NCBI GenBank assembly: GCA_051746665.1
Contig: JBNJFG010000002.1
Location: 13,642-77,641 of the forward strand
Length of the DNA: 64,000 bases
Direction of reading: 5' to 3'
DNA from: Halanaerobium sp051746665
GTDB lineage: Bacteria; Bacillota; Halanaerobiia; Halanaerobiales; Halanaerobiaceae
This document shows positions 42,715-52,884 of the stretch, piece by piece. How positions within the stretch are numbered: the first letter of the stretch is position 1; every line of letters begins with the position of its first letter. The notes under the pieces are model-generated. The model worked only from the letters and a program-made list of their open reading frames with translations. It had not been told where the DNA came from and searched no databases. The position numbers were made by a program, and so were the translations under genes.

Positions 42715-43026
42715 ATGGAATATTTATACGCAATTTTACCATGGGTCGTAATTTTTGGTATTTTTTGGTTCTTTTTAATCAGACCACAGCAAAAGCAGAA
42801 AAAAGAACATCAGAATATGTTAAATAATCTGAGTATTGGTGATAAGATAGTCACAATTGGTGGTATTAAAGGCAAAATTATAAAAATCAATGACAATAAT
42901 ATTAGAGTAAGAGTTTCTTCAAATGTTGATATTGATTTTATAAAAAATGCTGTTTCCAAAGTAGAAGAAAAAAACAGCAGTAGTAAAAAAGAAGAAATCA
43001 CCGAAAAAAAAGAGAATGATAAATAA
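42715..43026 (+). CDS. yajC: Preprotein translocase subunit YajC
   Basis: A 103-residue protein with one N-terminal membrane helix (about residues 3-22), then FFLIRPQQKQKKEHQNML, the YajC mark, and GDKIVTIGGIKGKI. The tail is charged and low-complexity. YajC is an accessory part of the Sec holo-translocon with SecDF. TAGGAGAGG precedes the ATG. It starts a cluster with lepB, secD and secF. Confidence 0.95.
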   Translation: MEYLYAILPWVVIFGIFWFFLIRPQQKQKKEHQNMLNNLSIGDKIVTIGGIKGKIIKINDNNIRVRVSSNVDIDFIKNAVSKVEEKNSSSKKEEITEKKENDK

Positions 43027-43059
43027 TAATTGATTTAGTTAGGAACTGGGGGGAATAAT

Positions 43060-43605
43060 TTGAAAAGTGCAGTTAAAGAGTTTTTGCAATCACTAGTAAT
43101 AGCCGGTATTTTGGCCTTCTTTATTATTACATTTGTTGCCCAGTCATTTGTAGTAGATGGAAGGTCCATGGCTAATACTCTTCAGGATGGTGAGAGGTTA
43201 TTTGTTAATAAATTTATTTACAGATTTCATCCACCTGAAAGAGGAGATATAGTAGTTTTTACTCCAAAAGGATCACCGGGTCAAAAATACATTAAAAGAG
43301 TAGTTGGTAAACCGGGTGATACCGTTTATATAAAAGATGGTACTACTTATGTTAATGGTGAAGCCTTAGAAGAAAATTATTTACCAGAAAAAATGATTGG
43401 GGATTTTGGTCCTTACGAAATACCGGAAAAAAGTGTTTTTGTATTAGGTGACAACAGAAATCATAGTGCTGATAGTAGATTTGGCAGTATTGTGGGTTTC
43501 GTAGAATATGATGATATTTCAGGCAAAGCTTTCTGGGTTTACTGGCCTTTGACTGAAATGAGAGTAATAGATCATCAAGAATACAACTTATCATTTGAAA
43601 ATTAA
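43060..43605 (+). CDS. lepB: Type I signal peptidase
   Basis: A 181-residue protein. One N-terminal membrane helix (about residues 10-28), the catalytic Ser36 in VDGRSMANTL, the general base Lys79 in YIKRVVGKPGD, and the later boxes GDNRNHSADSRFG. It removes signal peptides of exported proteins. TTG start after ACTGGGGGGAA. Its place between yajC and secD is unusual but functionally sensible. Confidence 0.95.
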   Translation: MKSAVKEFLQSLVIAGILAFFIITFVAQSFVVDGRSMANTLQDGERLFVNKFIYRFHPPERGDIVVFTPKGSPGQKYIKRVVGKPGDTVYIKDGTTYVNGEALEENYLPEKMIGDFGPYEIPEKSVFVLGDNRNHSADSRFGSIVGFVEYDDISGKAFWVYWPLTEMRVIDHQEYNLSFEN

Positions 43606-43634
43606 TTGTTTATTGTTAGGAGGACATTTACTTA

Positions 43635-44843
43635 ATGAGGTATAAACAAAAAAGAAGAATTAAATTAATTATTATTTTAGCTATAATGGCCTTTGCTGCA
43701 TTTCTGTATTTTCAGCATGGGATTAATTTAGGACTTGATTTACAGGGGGGAGCCCACATAGTTTTACAGGCTCAACCAACAGAAGAAAGAGAAATAAACG
43801 ATACGGTTATGTCAGGGATTCAAAGTGTGATTGAACGTCGAGTTAACCAGTTGGGTTTAAGTGAGCCCTTAATTCAGCGAGAGGGAAGTGACAGGATTAT
43901 TGTAGAACTGCCAGCTGTTGATAGTCCAAACGAGGCTATTAATACAATTGGACGGACTGCAATGTTGACTTTCCAAAATTCTGCTGGAGAAGTATTGATG
44001 ACTGGAGAAGCGGTTAAAGATGCGAGAGCAGATCACGATCAGTATGGAAGACCTGTTATTGCTTTTACTCTAAATAATGAAGGTTCAACCCAATTTGCAA
44101 ATATAACCAGACAATATATTGGGAAAAAGATTGGTATTTATTTAGATGATGAGAGGTTGACTAATCCAACAGTTCAAGCTGTAATTGAAGAGAGAGGTCA
44201 AATCACAGGTTATGATAGTATTCAAGCTGCTGAAGAAGATGCAATTCTGATTAGAGAGGGTGCTCTTCCAGTACCTGTAGAAGTAATTGAAACAAGAACA
44301 GTTGGACCTACTCTTGGCGCAATTTCAATTCAAAAGAGTATTAGAGCAGGCTTGATTGGTTTACTTTTAGTTGCTATTTATATGGTATTTTATTACAGAT
44401 TCCCAGGTGTATTAGCCGCTGTTATTCTAGCGATTTATGGTTTGATTTTAATGGGAACTATGGCTGGTCTGCAGGCGACTTTAACCTTACCTGGTATTGC
44501 TGGTTTAATACTTTCTATAGGTATGGCAGTTGATGCGAATATTATCATTTTTGAGAGAATTAAAGATGAACTTAAGTCTGGAAAAACACTCAGAGCAGCA
44601 ATTGATTCTGGTTTTAAGAGAGCATATACAACTATCATTGATGCTAATGTAACTACTATTATGACAGCTCTTATTCTGGCCTATTTTACTAGTGGTACAG
44701 TAAGAGGTTTTGCTGTAACACTCGGTATAGGTATTATTGTCAGTATGTTTACTGCCTTCTTTGTAACAAGAAATGTAATTGACATTTTTGCAGGTAGTAA
44801 ATTATTACGCGAAAATAAATCTTTCGGGGTCAGAAAGGGGTAA
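43635..44843 (+). CDS. secD: Protein translocase subunit SecD
   Basis: A 402-residue protein of the short Firmicute type. One N-terminal helix is followed by GLDLQGGAHIVLQ, a periplasm-side domain, and a cluster of five helices at the C-terminus including GMAVDANIIIFERIKDEL. With SecF it pulls translocating chains outward using the proton or sodium gradient. GGAGGAC precedes the ATG. secF follows after 4 bases. Confidence 0.96.
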   Translation: MRYKQKRRIKLIIILAIMAFAAFLYFQHGINLGLDLQGGAHIVLQAQPTEEREINDTVMSGIQSVIERRVNQLGLSEPLIQREGSDRIIVELPAVDSPNEAINTIGRTAMLTFQNSAGEVLMTGEAVKDARADHDQYGRPVIAFTLNNEGSTQFANITRQYIGKKIGIYLDDERLTNPTVQAVIEERGQITGYDSIQAAEEDAILIREGALPVPVEVIETRTVGPTLGAISIQKSIRAGLIGLLLVAIYMVFYYRFPGVLAAVILAIYGLILMGTMAGLQATLTLPGIAGLILSIGMAVDANIIIFERIKDELKSGKTLRAAIDSGFKRAYTTIIDANVTTIMTALILAYFTSGTVRGFAVTLGIGIIVSMFTAFFVTRNVIDIFAGSKLLRENKSFGVRKG

Positions 44844-44847
44844 TAAA

Positions 44848-45708
44848 GTGGATATTTTAGGAAAGAGAAAAATATGGTATACAGTTTCAATTGTAGTAAT
44901 TTTAATTGGCTTAGCATTTTTAATGATAAATGGTTTAAACTTAGGTATTGATTTTAATGGTGGAACACTGATGGAATTTGGTGTTGAAGATGATATTACT
45001 ACTGAAGAAATAAGAACTGTTTTAGAAAGAATTGAAATAGCTGAAGACAGTAAAATACAGCATTCTGAAGGTTCGGGTGAAAATGGTATAATCATTAGAG
45101 CTAAAACTTTAGAATCTGAGCAAATAGTAGCAATTGATAAGGCAATTAAGGCTGAATTTAATTCTGCTGAAATGCTTAGAACAGAAATGGTTGGGCCTAC
45201 TATCGGTAGAGAATTGAGAATAAATGCTTTATTGGCTTTGATCGCTGCTTCAATTGCGATAGTTGCTTATATTAGTTTCCGATTTGAATTTAGATTTGCG
45301 GCAGTATCTATAATTACTTTAATGCATGATGTTTTAATTACTCTAGGAATATTTGCTATTTTAGGGCGAGAAGTAAATACTCCTTTTGTAGCAGCACTAT
45401 TAACCATAGTTGGTTATTCTATTAATGATACAATTGTTATTTTTGATAGAATTAGAGAAAACATGAAGCTGATGCATAAAGTTCCATTTATTGAGCAGGC
45501 AAATACAGCTGTTGTTGATACACTGCCAAGATCTATTAATACTTCAATAACTACTTTAATAACTATCTTAGCTATTTATTTCTTTGGAGGAGCTTCTATC
45601 CAAACATTTATGTTAGCTCTGTTTATTGGTATGTTTGCTGGTACATATTCTTCGATTTTTGTAGCCAGTCCTTTATTAGTTACCTGGCAGGAAAAAATCA
45701 GCAGATAA
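44848..45708 (+). CDS. secF: Protein translocase subunit SecF
   Basis: A 286-residue protein. The N-terminal helix is followed by LNLGIDFNGGTLMEF, and the C-terminal domain holds GYSINDTIVIFDRIREN. It forms a complex with SecD. GTG 44848 is chosen: AAAGGGG precedes it and upstream codons overlap secD without conservation. A terminator ends the yajC-lepB-secDF cluster. Confidence 0.96.
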   Translation: MDILGKRKIWYTVSIVVILIGLAFLMINGLNLGIDFNGGTLMEFGVEDDITTEEIRTVLERIEIAEDSKIQHSEGSGENGIIIRAKTLESEQIVAIDKAIKAEFNSAEMLRTEMVGPTIGRELRINALLALIAASIAIVAYISFRFEFRFAAVSIITLMHDVLITLGIFAILGREVNTPFVAALLTIVGYSINDTIVIFDRIRENMKLMHKVPFIEQANTAVVDTLPRSINTSITTLITILAIYFFGGASIQTFMLALFIGMFAGTYSSIFVASPLLVTWQEKISR

Positions 45709-45732
45709 TCATTGGAAAATACTTTAGACTAT

Positions 45733-45765
45733 AAACCCCTCCTTTAGCTTGGAGGGGTTTCTATC
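45733..45765 (+). terminator. Terminator after secF
   Basis: AAACCCCTCC and GGAGGGGTTT form a perfect 10-bp stem around an 8-base loop, followed by CTATCTTT. Confidence 0.85.
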
Positions 45766-45786
45766 TTTAAAAAAGGCTGTGGTAAA

Positions 45787-47451
45787 ATGGATATGAACTT
45801 ACCCAAACATTATAGGCATTTTCAGCGTTACAGTGAAATTGCACAAATTCTTGTTAAAAATGGGCTTGGTTTTATAATTTCTCAGCTAGAATTGAACAAA
45901 TATTTACCTTTTAGTAAAAGAATAAATATCGATGAGAGACCTACAGGTAAGATGCTTGCTGTTAAAACAAGAGAAGTCCTGCAGGAATTAGGTCCTGCTT
46001 ATATAAAATTAGGACAATTATTAAGTACCAGAGCTGATATATTTCCTCCTGTTTTTATAGCTGAAATGCGTAAGCTGCAGGATAAAGTTCCACCTGAAAA
46101 ATTTGAAATTATAGAGGAATTTTTAAAAAAAGAGCTTGGAGATAAGTATGAAGAAGAGATTATAAAAATAAATAAGGAAGCTGAAGCTGCAGCTTCAATT
46201 GGCCAAACTCATAAAGTTGTTCTAAAAAATAATAAATCAGCAATAATGAAAGTTAAAAAACCAGGCATTGATAAAAAAATTAGTGTTGATATAGAAATTA
46301 TGGAAAATCTTGCTAAACAAGCAGCGGAAAGAGATTTATTTAATTCTATAATTAGACCTTTAGAAATAGTCCAGGAGTTTAAGAGAACTATAAAAGAAGA
46401 ATTAAATTTCAAAGGTGAAATGGCAAATATTATCCGTTTCAGAAGTGATTTTTCTGATAATCCTTATATTACTGCTCCAGAAGTGTATTCTGAAATTTCT
46501 ACAGTCAATGTATTAATTATGGAAGAAATTAAAGGAATTAAGCTGAGAGATGTCGACCAAAACCATCCTCATAATAAATTCATTGCAGAACTTGGAGCAA
46601 AATCGTTAATGAGACAGGTTTTAATTAATGGCTTTTTCCATGCTGATCCCCATCCAGGCAATATTTTTATTACAGGTGAAAAAACAATTGCTTATGTAGA
46701 TTTTGGGATGGTAGGCCGAATTACTGAAGGAGATAGAGATTTAATGGCTCTCCTTTTTTATGCATTGATTAATAAAAAAATAAACGTTTTAATGGATGTA
46801 ATCTTAATATTGGGAAGTAAACCTGATGATTTTAATAGAAGAAGATTTCAGCTTGATATGGAAAAAATTCTGGATAGATATTATGGTAGCGATTTAGAAA
46901 ACATTGAAATCAAAGCCGTATTTGAAGATTTACAGTATTTTATTTACGAACATCAAATTAGAATGCCTCAGGATTTCTTTTTGTTATTTAGAGCTATTGC
47001 AGTCAGTGAAGGTGTGGGTCAGGATTTGGACCCTGATTTTAATGTAGTTGAAGTAGGTAAAGGTTTTATTTCTGATATTTTAGATGATCGGATGCAGTTT
47101 GATAAAATCATTTCGAGGGTAGGTTCTGAAATTTGGAGACTAGGGCGCAAAAAATACGAATTAAGCAGTCAGTTTAAATCTATTTTACGCAAACTTGAGC
47201 AAGATGATTTTACTATTAATTTTCGACATACGAATCTGGAAAGTTTAATTTCCAGAATTGATATTATTTCAAATCGTTTATCAATGAGTTTAATAATTTC
47301 TTCTTTAATTATTGGCTCAACCTTATTAATTCAAACAAATATGGAGCCCCGCATTTTTAACATTCCACTTCTTGGTTTAATTGGTTATTCTTTTGCTGGG
47401 GTTTTGGGGCTTTTATTGATTATTTCTATCTTTAGATCTGGAAAATATTAA
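45787..47451 (+). CDS. ABC1/AarF/UbiB family atypical kinase
   Basis: A 554-residue protein. The family's KxGQ-type helix is seen in YIKLGQLLSTRAD, the Ala-rich nucleotide loop in AAASIGQTHKV, the catalytic part HADPHPGNIF and YVDFGMVG. Two membrane helices end the protein. UbiB-like proteins help quinone or lipid metabolism; in an anaerobe without an obvious quinone pathway in view the role is open. The ribosome binding site is weak. It lies between secF and recJ. Confidence 0.9.
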   Translation: MDMNLPKHYRHFQRYSEIAQILVKNGLGFIISQLELNKYLPFSKRINIDERPTGKMLAVKTREVLQELGPAYIKLGQLLSTRADIFPPVFIAEMRKLQDKVPPEKFEIIEEFLKKELGDKYEEEIIKINKEAEAAASIGQTHKVVLKNNKSAIMKVKKPGIDKKISVDIEIMENLAKQAAERDLFNSIIRPLEIVQEFKRTIKEELNFKGEMANIIRFRSDFSDNPYITAPEVYSEISTVNVLIMEEIKGIKLRDVDQNHPHNKFIAELGAKSLMRQVLINGFFHADPHPGNIFITGEKTIAYVDFGMVGRITEGDRDLMALLFYALINKKINVLMDVILILGSKPDDFNRRRFQLDMEKILDRYYGSDLENIEIKAVFEDLQYFIYEHQIRMPQDFFLLFRAIAVSEGVGQDLDPDFNVVEVGKGFISDILDDRMQFDKIISRVGSEIWRLGRKKYELSSQFKSILRKLEQDDFTINFRHTNLESLISRIDIISNRLSMSLIISSLIIGSTLLIQTNMEPRIFNIPLLGLIGYSFAGVLGLLLIISIFRSGKY

Positions 47452-47480
47452 AATTTATTATAAAACATTGGTGGTAATTA

Positions 47481-49703
47481 ATGAATAAAATATGGAATAT
47501 AACTTCTTTTCAAGAAAATAAAAAAATAGATTTTTTAGATGAAATTTTAACTGAAAGAAATATAATAACTAAAAAAGAAAAAGAAATTTATCTAAATTCT
47601 GATTTGAAATATTTGAGTGATCCTTTTATACTTCCTGGAATGGATAAGGCAGTTAATCGAATTAAAAGGGCAGTAGAAAATAATGAAAAAATTTTAATTT
47701 ATGGAGATTATGATGTAGATGGCATAACTTCAACAGCAGTTTTATATAGATTTTTTAAAAATGAATATGGAATAGAACTTCAATATTTTCTGCCAGACAG
47801 AATAGAAGATGGTTATGGCTTAAATATTAAATCCTTAAAAAAAATAATTAGTGATGACGTTAAACTGATTATAACTGTTGATTGTGGTATTACTGCTTTC
47901 AATGAAGCTAAATATTTACATGAAAACGGAGTCGATTTAATAATAACTGATCATCATACCCCGGCTGATAAACTACCAGAGGCTGCAGCAGTTATTAACC
48001 ATCATTTAGTCAAAAACGATGATTATTTTGCTTCAGAAATTGCAGGTGTTGGCACAGCATATAAATTAGTTCAGGCTCTAGATAGTGAAAGCACTAAAAA
48101 GATCAATGATGAGCTGCTGCCAATTGTTGCTTTAGGAACAGTGGCTGATATTGCACCATTGAAAAATGAAAATAGAATCTTTGTAAAAAAAGGTTTAAAA
48201 ATGATAAGTCAAGATAAAGTAACTGGACTTAAAGTTCTTATTGAAGAGTTAAAGATTAGTAAAAAAAATCTTAGCGCCGGCCAAATTGGATTTATAATTG
48301 CGCCTCCTTTGAATGCTGCTGGCAGAATTTGCGATGCTGAAGAAGCATTAAAACTTTTAATTAGTGAAGATCTAGAAGAAACAAAAAGAATTGCTAAAAA
48401 ACTCATAAAAATTAATAAACAAAGACAGCGGCAGGAAGAAAAAATTTATCAAGAAGCTGAAAACAAAATTAAGAATCTAAATTTAGAAAATGAAAAGTCT
48501 ATAATACTAGCTGATTCAGAATGGCATTCCGGTATAATTGGGATAGTGGCATCCAGATTATTAGAAAAATATAATTTACCAGTGATTTTATTTGCAGTTG
48601 ATAAAGAAAAAAACACTGCAAAAGGTTCAGCCCGCAGTATTACAACTTTAAATATTTATCAAGCTTTAAAATACTGCCAGTCTAAAGTATTGAATTTTGG
48701 CGGTCATAAAGCAGCAGCTGGTTTGAGTATAAAGATTTCTGAAATTGATAGCTTTAAAGAAAAATTCAAAGAATATTTATCTAATAGTTTAGCTGAAGAA
48801 GATTATTTTAAAAAGAAAAGAATTGATCTAAATCTTGATATTTCATTACTTAGTAAAGATCTTATTTCTAGTTTAGAAAAATTTAGGCCATTTGGAATTT
48901 CTAATCCAGCTCCTAAATTTCTTTTTCAAAATTTAAAAAGCAGACAATGTTATCAGATGGGTAAAAAAGATAAACATCTTAAAATTTATTTAGAAAATGG
49001 TATTCAGGCTGTAGCTTTTAATTTAGGTGATAAAGCTGCTGAATTTTCGGCTAAAAAGTTTGATTTAATAGCTCAACCAGAAATTAATCGTTGGCAGGGT
49101 AAAGAAAATATACAGCTAAAAGTTGATGATTATCGTATTCAAAATGATATTTCTACTGCTTTAGTATTTGAAGAAGATAGTTATTCTTTTTATGATTATA
49201 GGGATTATGCAAATAAAAATATAAATTTAAATATAATTCTAAAAAATAAGGCTGTAGAAAAAGCAGCAGTTTATATAAATTACAAAAAAGAAAAAAATGA
49301 ATTACAAAAAGATTTTAAGCAGCATTATTTTTTTGGGAGTCAGTATAATTTTGAAAAAGATTTTTCACATTTAATTTTTTATTCACTCCCCTTTTCTTTT
49401 GAACAGTTTGCTGAGATACTCGAAGAATATAACAGTAATAATAAAAATAAGATGAATAAAGTTATTCTTATGTTTTCAAATGCAGATATAAATTATAACT
49501 CTAAATTAATTGAATATCTTAAACAGCAAGAAATGGCTGCGAATTCTAAAAATGAATTGGACTTTAAAGGCTCAGTACGATATAATAAATTATCCAGGCG
49601 AATGGAAAATTTTATGGAATTTAAAGATATTATTTTCAAAAATAATCTATTCAGTCTGATAGCAAATGTATCTAATTTTAAGGAGGATAAAAATGAATCT
49701 TAG
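47481..49703 (+). CDS. recJ: Single-stranded-DNA-specific exonuclease RecJ
   Basis: A 740-residue DHH-family nuclease. Motifs: IYGDYDVDGITST, TVDCGI, ITDHHTP, and the DHHA1 domain with FGGHKAAAGLSI. An OB-like domain and a C-terminal region of about 170 residues complete the long Firmicute type. RecJ degrades single strands 5' to 3' in recombination and repair. The end overlaps the apt start. Placing recJ before apt and relA is common in clostridia. Confidence 0.95.
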   Translation: MNKIWNITSFQENKKIDFLDEILTERNIITKKEKEIYLNSDLKYLSDPFILPGMDKAVNRIKRAVENNEKILIYGDYDVDGITSTAVLYRFFKNEYGIELQYFLPDRIEDGYGLNIKSLKKIISDDVKLIITVDCGITAFNEAKYLHENGVDLIITDHHTPADKLPEAAAVINHHLVKNDDYFASEIAGVGTAYKLVQALDSESTKKINDELLPIVALGTVADIAPLKNENRIFVKKGLKMISQDKVTGLKVLIEELKISKKNLSAGQIGFIIAPPLNAAGRICDAEEALKLLISEDLEETKRIAKKLIKINKQRQRQEEKIYQEAENKIKNLNLENEKSIILADSEWHSGIIGIVASRLLEKYNLPVILFAVDKEKNTAKGSARSITTLNIYQALKYCQSKVLNFGGHKAAAGLSIKISEIDSFKEKFKEYLSNSLAEEDYFKKKRIDLNLDISLLSKDLISSLEKFRPFGISNPAPKFLFQNLKSRQCYQMGKKDKHLKIYLENGIQAVAFNLGDKAAEFSAKKFDLIAQPEINRWQGKENIQLKVDDYRIQNDISTALVFEEDSYSFYDYRDYANKNINLNIILKNKAVEKAAVYINYKKEKNELQKDFKQHYFFGSQYNFEKDFSHLIFYSLPFSFEQFAEILEEYNSNNKNKMNKVILMFSNADINYNSKLIEYLKQQEMAANSKNELDFKGSVRYNKLSRRMENFMEFKDIIFKNNLFSLIANVSNFKEDKNES

Positions 49704-50205
49704 TGACAAAATAAGAAACATTCCTGATTTCCCTAAAGAAGGGATTTTATTTAAAGATATAACTCCACTTTTAAGGGATAAGGAAGCACTTAAAGAAGCC
49801 ATTAAAAAAATGGCGGATATGTTTAGAGATTATGAGATTGACTATGTGGTGGGGATAGAGGCTAGAGGTTTTTTAGTTGGTACACCACTAGCTATAGAAC
49901 TTGATAAAGGTTTTATTCCAATTAGAAAGCCTGGGAAATTACCACATGAAGTATTAAAAAAATCTTATGAATTAGAATATGGAAAAAATGAAATTGAAAT
50001 ACATAAAGATGCAGTTAATGCGGGAGATAAGATCTTACTTGTAGATGATTTATTGGCTACAGGAGGAACTACTCTTGCTGCTACAGAAATGATTGAAGAA
50101 TTAGGTGGAGAAATTGTTGGTTGTGCGTTTTTATTAGAACTGGATGCACTGGATGGAAGAGAAGTTTTAAAAGATTATGAGGTTAAGTCACTGTTAATTG
50201 AATAA
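49693..50205 (+). CDS. apt: Adenine phosphoribosyltransferase
   Basis: A 170-residue PRTase with the PRPP motif ILLVDDLLATGGT and the substrate region GIEARGFLVG. It makes AMP from adenine and PRPP. ATG 49693 follows AAGGAGGAT and overlaps the recJ end by 11 bases. relA follows. Confidence 0.97.
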   Translation: MNLSDKIRNIPDFPKEGILFKDITPLLRDKEALKEAIKKMADMFRDYEIDYVVGIEARGFLVGTPLAIELDKGFIPIRKPGKLPHEVLKKSYELEYGKNEIEIHKDAVNAGDKILLVDDLLATGGTTLAATEMIEELGGEIVGCAFLLELDALDGREVLKDYEVKSLLIE

Positions 50206-50248
50206 TTTTTTTGCTTCTAGTTAATTTAAAGAGGGAGTATAAATATAG

Positions 50249-52396
50249 ATGGAATTAGATATCTTATTAGATAAAATTAAATTATATATGGATGATCCAG
50301 ATTTAGATATGGTTAAAAAGGCTTATAAATATGCAGATGATGCTCATAATGAGCAATATCGAGTATCTGGTGAGCCTTTTGTCGAGCATCCACTTGGAGT
50401 TGCTATAATACTTGCTGATTTAGAGCTTGATATTGTTTCGATAGTATCATCACTGCTGCATGATGTTGTAGAAGATACAGGTATTAGCAGTGAAGAAATC
50501 GAAAGAGAATTTGGGGCAGAAGTAGCTCACATTGTGGATGGAGTCACAAAACTAACGAGAATGCAGTTTAAAACCAAAGCAGACCAGCAGGCTGAAAGTC
50601 TGCGTAAAATGTTTGTCGCTATGGCAGAAGATATTAGAGTTGTATTAATAAAACTTGCTGATAGACTGCATAATATGAGAACTCTTAATTATCTAAAAAA
50701 GGAAAAACGAAAAGAAAAATCTAAAGAAACTATTGAGATTTATGCTCCTCTTGCTCATCGCCTCGGAATGTCAAAAATAAAGTGGGAGTTAGAGGATTTA
50801 TCTTTTAGATATTTAAAGCCAGATGTGTATTACGAAGTTTCACATAAGATACAGGCTAACAGAAAACAAAGAGAAAAGGATATTCAAGAAGCTATAGAAA
50901 CCCTTAAATCAACTCTAAAAGATCACGATATCGATTCTGATATATATGGTCGGCCTAAACATCTTTACAGTATTTATAATAAAATGCAGCGTAAAGAAGT
51001 AGAATTTGATGAGATTTATGATTTAACTGCTGTTAGAGTACTTGTGGAAAATGTTAAAGAGTGCTATGAGGTACTTGGAATTATCCATGAAATATGGAAA
51101 CCAATGCCTGGTAGATTTAAAGATTATATAGCTATGCCTAAATCTAATATGTATCAGTCACTTCACACAACAGTAATTGCACCAAATGGAGACCCGTTAG
51201 AAGTTCAGATTAGAACCTATGAAATGCATAAAACTGCTGAATATGGTATTGCTGCTCACTGGAGATATAAAGAAGGTAAAGTTGGCGATGAAAAGTTTGA
51301 AGAAAAATTATCCTGGTTGAGAAGACTCCTGGAATGGCAGAAAGATTTAAAAGAGCCTCAGGAATTTATGGAAACCTTAAAAATTGATCTTTTTGAAGAT
51401 GAGGTTTTTGTTTTTACACCAGAAGGAGATGTAGTTTCTCTTCCTCGGGGTGGAACACCAGTAGATTTTGCTTATCATATTCATACTGAAGTTGGACATC
51501 GCTGTGTAGGAGCTAAAGTCAATGGTAAAATTGTTCCTTTAGAATATAAACTAAAAAATAGTGATATTGTAGAAATTTTAACTTCCAAAAAAAGCAATGG
51601 TCCTTCTCGTGACTGGTTGAAATTTGTTAAAACTTCTAAAGCCAGAAGCAAAATAAAGCACTGGTTTAAAAAGCAGCGTCGAGATGAAATAATAGAAAAA
51701 GGTCATCGCATTTTAGATGATCATCTTGATAAACACAATATTGAATTAAATGAAAAAGAAAAAGAAAAAGAACTAAAAGAAATAACTAAAGATTTAGGAA
51801 GAAAAGATGTTGATGATTTATTAGAAGAACTTGGATACAGTAATATTAGTCCTAAACAGGTAATTAGTAAATTTAAAGATTATGAACCAGAAAAAGATTT
51901 AGAAAAGAAACAAAGATCTAATCAGAAAAAAGATTCTTCTGTTGATAAAGGGATATCAGTTAAAGGAATGGAAGAAATGCTGGTTAGAATGGCTAAATGC
52001 TGTAATCCAGTTCCTGGTGATGATATAGTAGGATATATTACTCGTGGTAGAGGAGTTTCAGTTCATAGAAAAGACTGTAAAAATCTAAAAAATCTTGCTG
52101 AAAGTGAACCAGAAAGAATTATTGATGTCAGTTGGGAACGAGGTCGAACTGAGTCTTATCAAGTTGATTTAAGAATTGAGGCAGTAAATAAAAGTGCACT
52201 GCTGAATGATGTAACTCATATTATTAAAGAGGAGAAAATTAATATCCTGTCAGTTATGGCTAGAACTAACGACCAAAATAGGGCTGTAATTAATTTATCT
52301 TTAGAATTGAGTTCAACAGAGCACATGTACGATATAATGAAAAAAATAGAATCAATATCAGGTGTTCTTAATGTGAGTCGGGCCAAACCCGCTTAA
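50249..52396 (+). CDS. relA: Bifunctional (p)ppGpp synthetase/hydrolase
   Basis: A 715-residue RSH protein. The HD hydrolase domain carries His71-Asp72 in HDVVEDT and is intact. The synthetase domain has GRFKDYIAMPKSN and YQSLHTTV. A TGS domain (FVFTPEGDVVSLPRG), a helical/zinc-finger-like region with CCNPVPGDDIVGYITRG, and a C-terminal ACT domain follow. Both activities appear preserved, so it is a long Rel type. AGAGGGAG is upstream. Position between apt and dtd is typical of Firmicutes. Confidence 0.97.
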   Translation: MELDILLDKIKLYMDDPDLDMVKKAYKYADDAHNEQYRVSGEPFVEHPLGVAIILADLELDIVSIVSSLLHDVVEDTGISSEEIEREFGAEVAHIVDGVTKLTRMQFKTKADQQAESLRKMFVAMAEDIRVVLIKLADRLHNMRTLNYLKKEKRKEKSKETIEIYAPLAHRLGMSKIKWELEDLSFRYLKPDVYYEVSHKIQANRKQREKDIQEAIETLKSTLKDHDIDSDIYGRPKHLYSIYNKMQRKEVEFDEIYDLTAVRVLVENVKECYEVLGIIHEIWKPMPGRFKDYIAMPKSNMYQSLHTTVIAPNGDPLEVQIRTYEMHKTAEYGIAAHWRYKEGKVGDEKFEEKLSWLRRLLEWQKDLKEPQEFMETLKIDLFEDEVFVFTPEGDVVSLPRGGTPVDFAYHIHTEVGHRCVGAKVNGKIVPLEYKLKNSDIVEILTSKKSNGPSRDWLKFVKTSKARSKIKHWFKKQRRDEIIEKGHRILDDHLDKHNIELNEKEKEKELKEITKDLGRKDVDDLLEELGYSNISPKQVISKFKDYEPEKDLEKKQRSNQKKDSSVDKGISVKGMEEMLVRMAKCCNPVPGDDIVGYITRGRGVSVHRKDCKNLKNLAESEPERIIDVSWERGRTESYQVDLRIEAVNKSALLNDVTHIIKEEKINILSVMARTNDQNRAVINLSLELSSTEHMYDIMKKIESISGVLNVSRAKPA

Positions 52397-52413
52397 TAGA
52401 GGAGTGAAAATCA

Positions 52414-52863
52414 ATGCGAGCTGTAGTTCAACGTGTAAAAAGTGCTAAAGTTGAAGTTGATACTGAAATAACCGGAGAAATTGAGTCCGGTTTATTGGTG
52501 TTTTTAGGAATTGGTAAAGAAGATGATCAAGATGATATAAATTATTTATTAAAAAAAATAATTAATTTAAGAATTTTTGAGGATGAAGAAGAAAAATTAA
52601 ACTTATCTGCATTAGATTTAAACAAAGATCTGCTGCTGGTTTCTCAATTCACATTATTTGGTGACTGCAGGCAGGGTAGAAGACCAAGCTTTTTTGAAGC
52701 AGCGCCACCAGCGGAAGCCGAAAAGTTATATGATAATTTTGTCGAGCAAGCAAAAAAATCAGAATTAAAAATTGAAACTGGAAAATTTCAGGCCATGATG
52801 GATGTTAAATCAGTTAATGATGGGCCAGTAACAATTTTGTTAGATAGCAAAAAGAAATTTTAA
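52414..52863 (+). CDS. dtd: D-aminoacyl-tRNA deacylase
   Basis: A 149-residue Dtd, with MRAVVQRVKSAKV, SQFTLFGDCRQGRRPSF and the NDGPVTILLD motif that selects D-amino acids. It frees tRNA from D-amino acids and glycine from tRNA-Ala. GAGGAGTG precedes the ATG, and it lies 17 bases after relA. Confidence 0.97.
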   Translation: MRAVVQRVKSAKVEVDTEITGEIESGLLVFLGIGKEDDQDDINYLLKKIINLRIFEDEEEKLNLSALDLNKDLLLVSQFTLFGDCRQGRRPSFFEAAPPAEAEKLYDNFVEQAKKSELKIETGKFQAMMDVKSVNDGPVTILLDSKKKF

Positions 52864-52884
52864 TTATTTGGAATAGGTGAGAAT

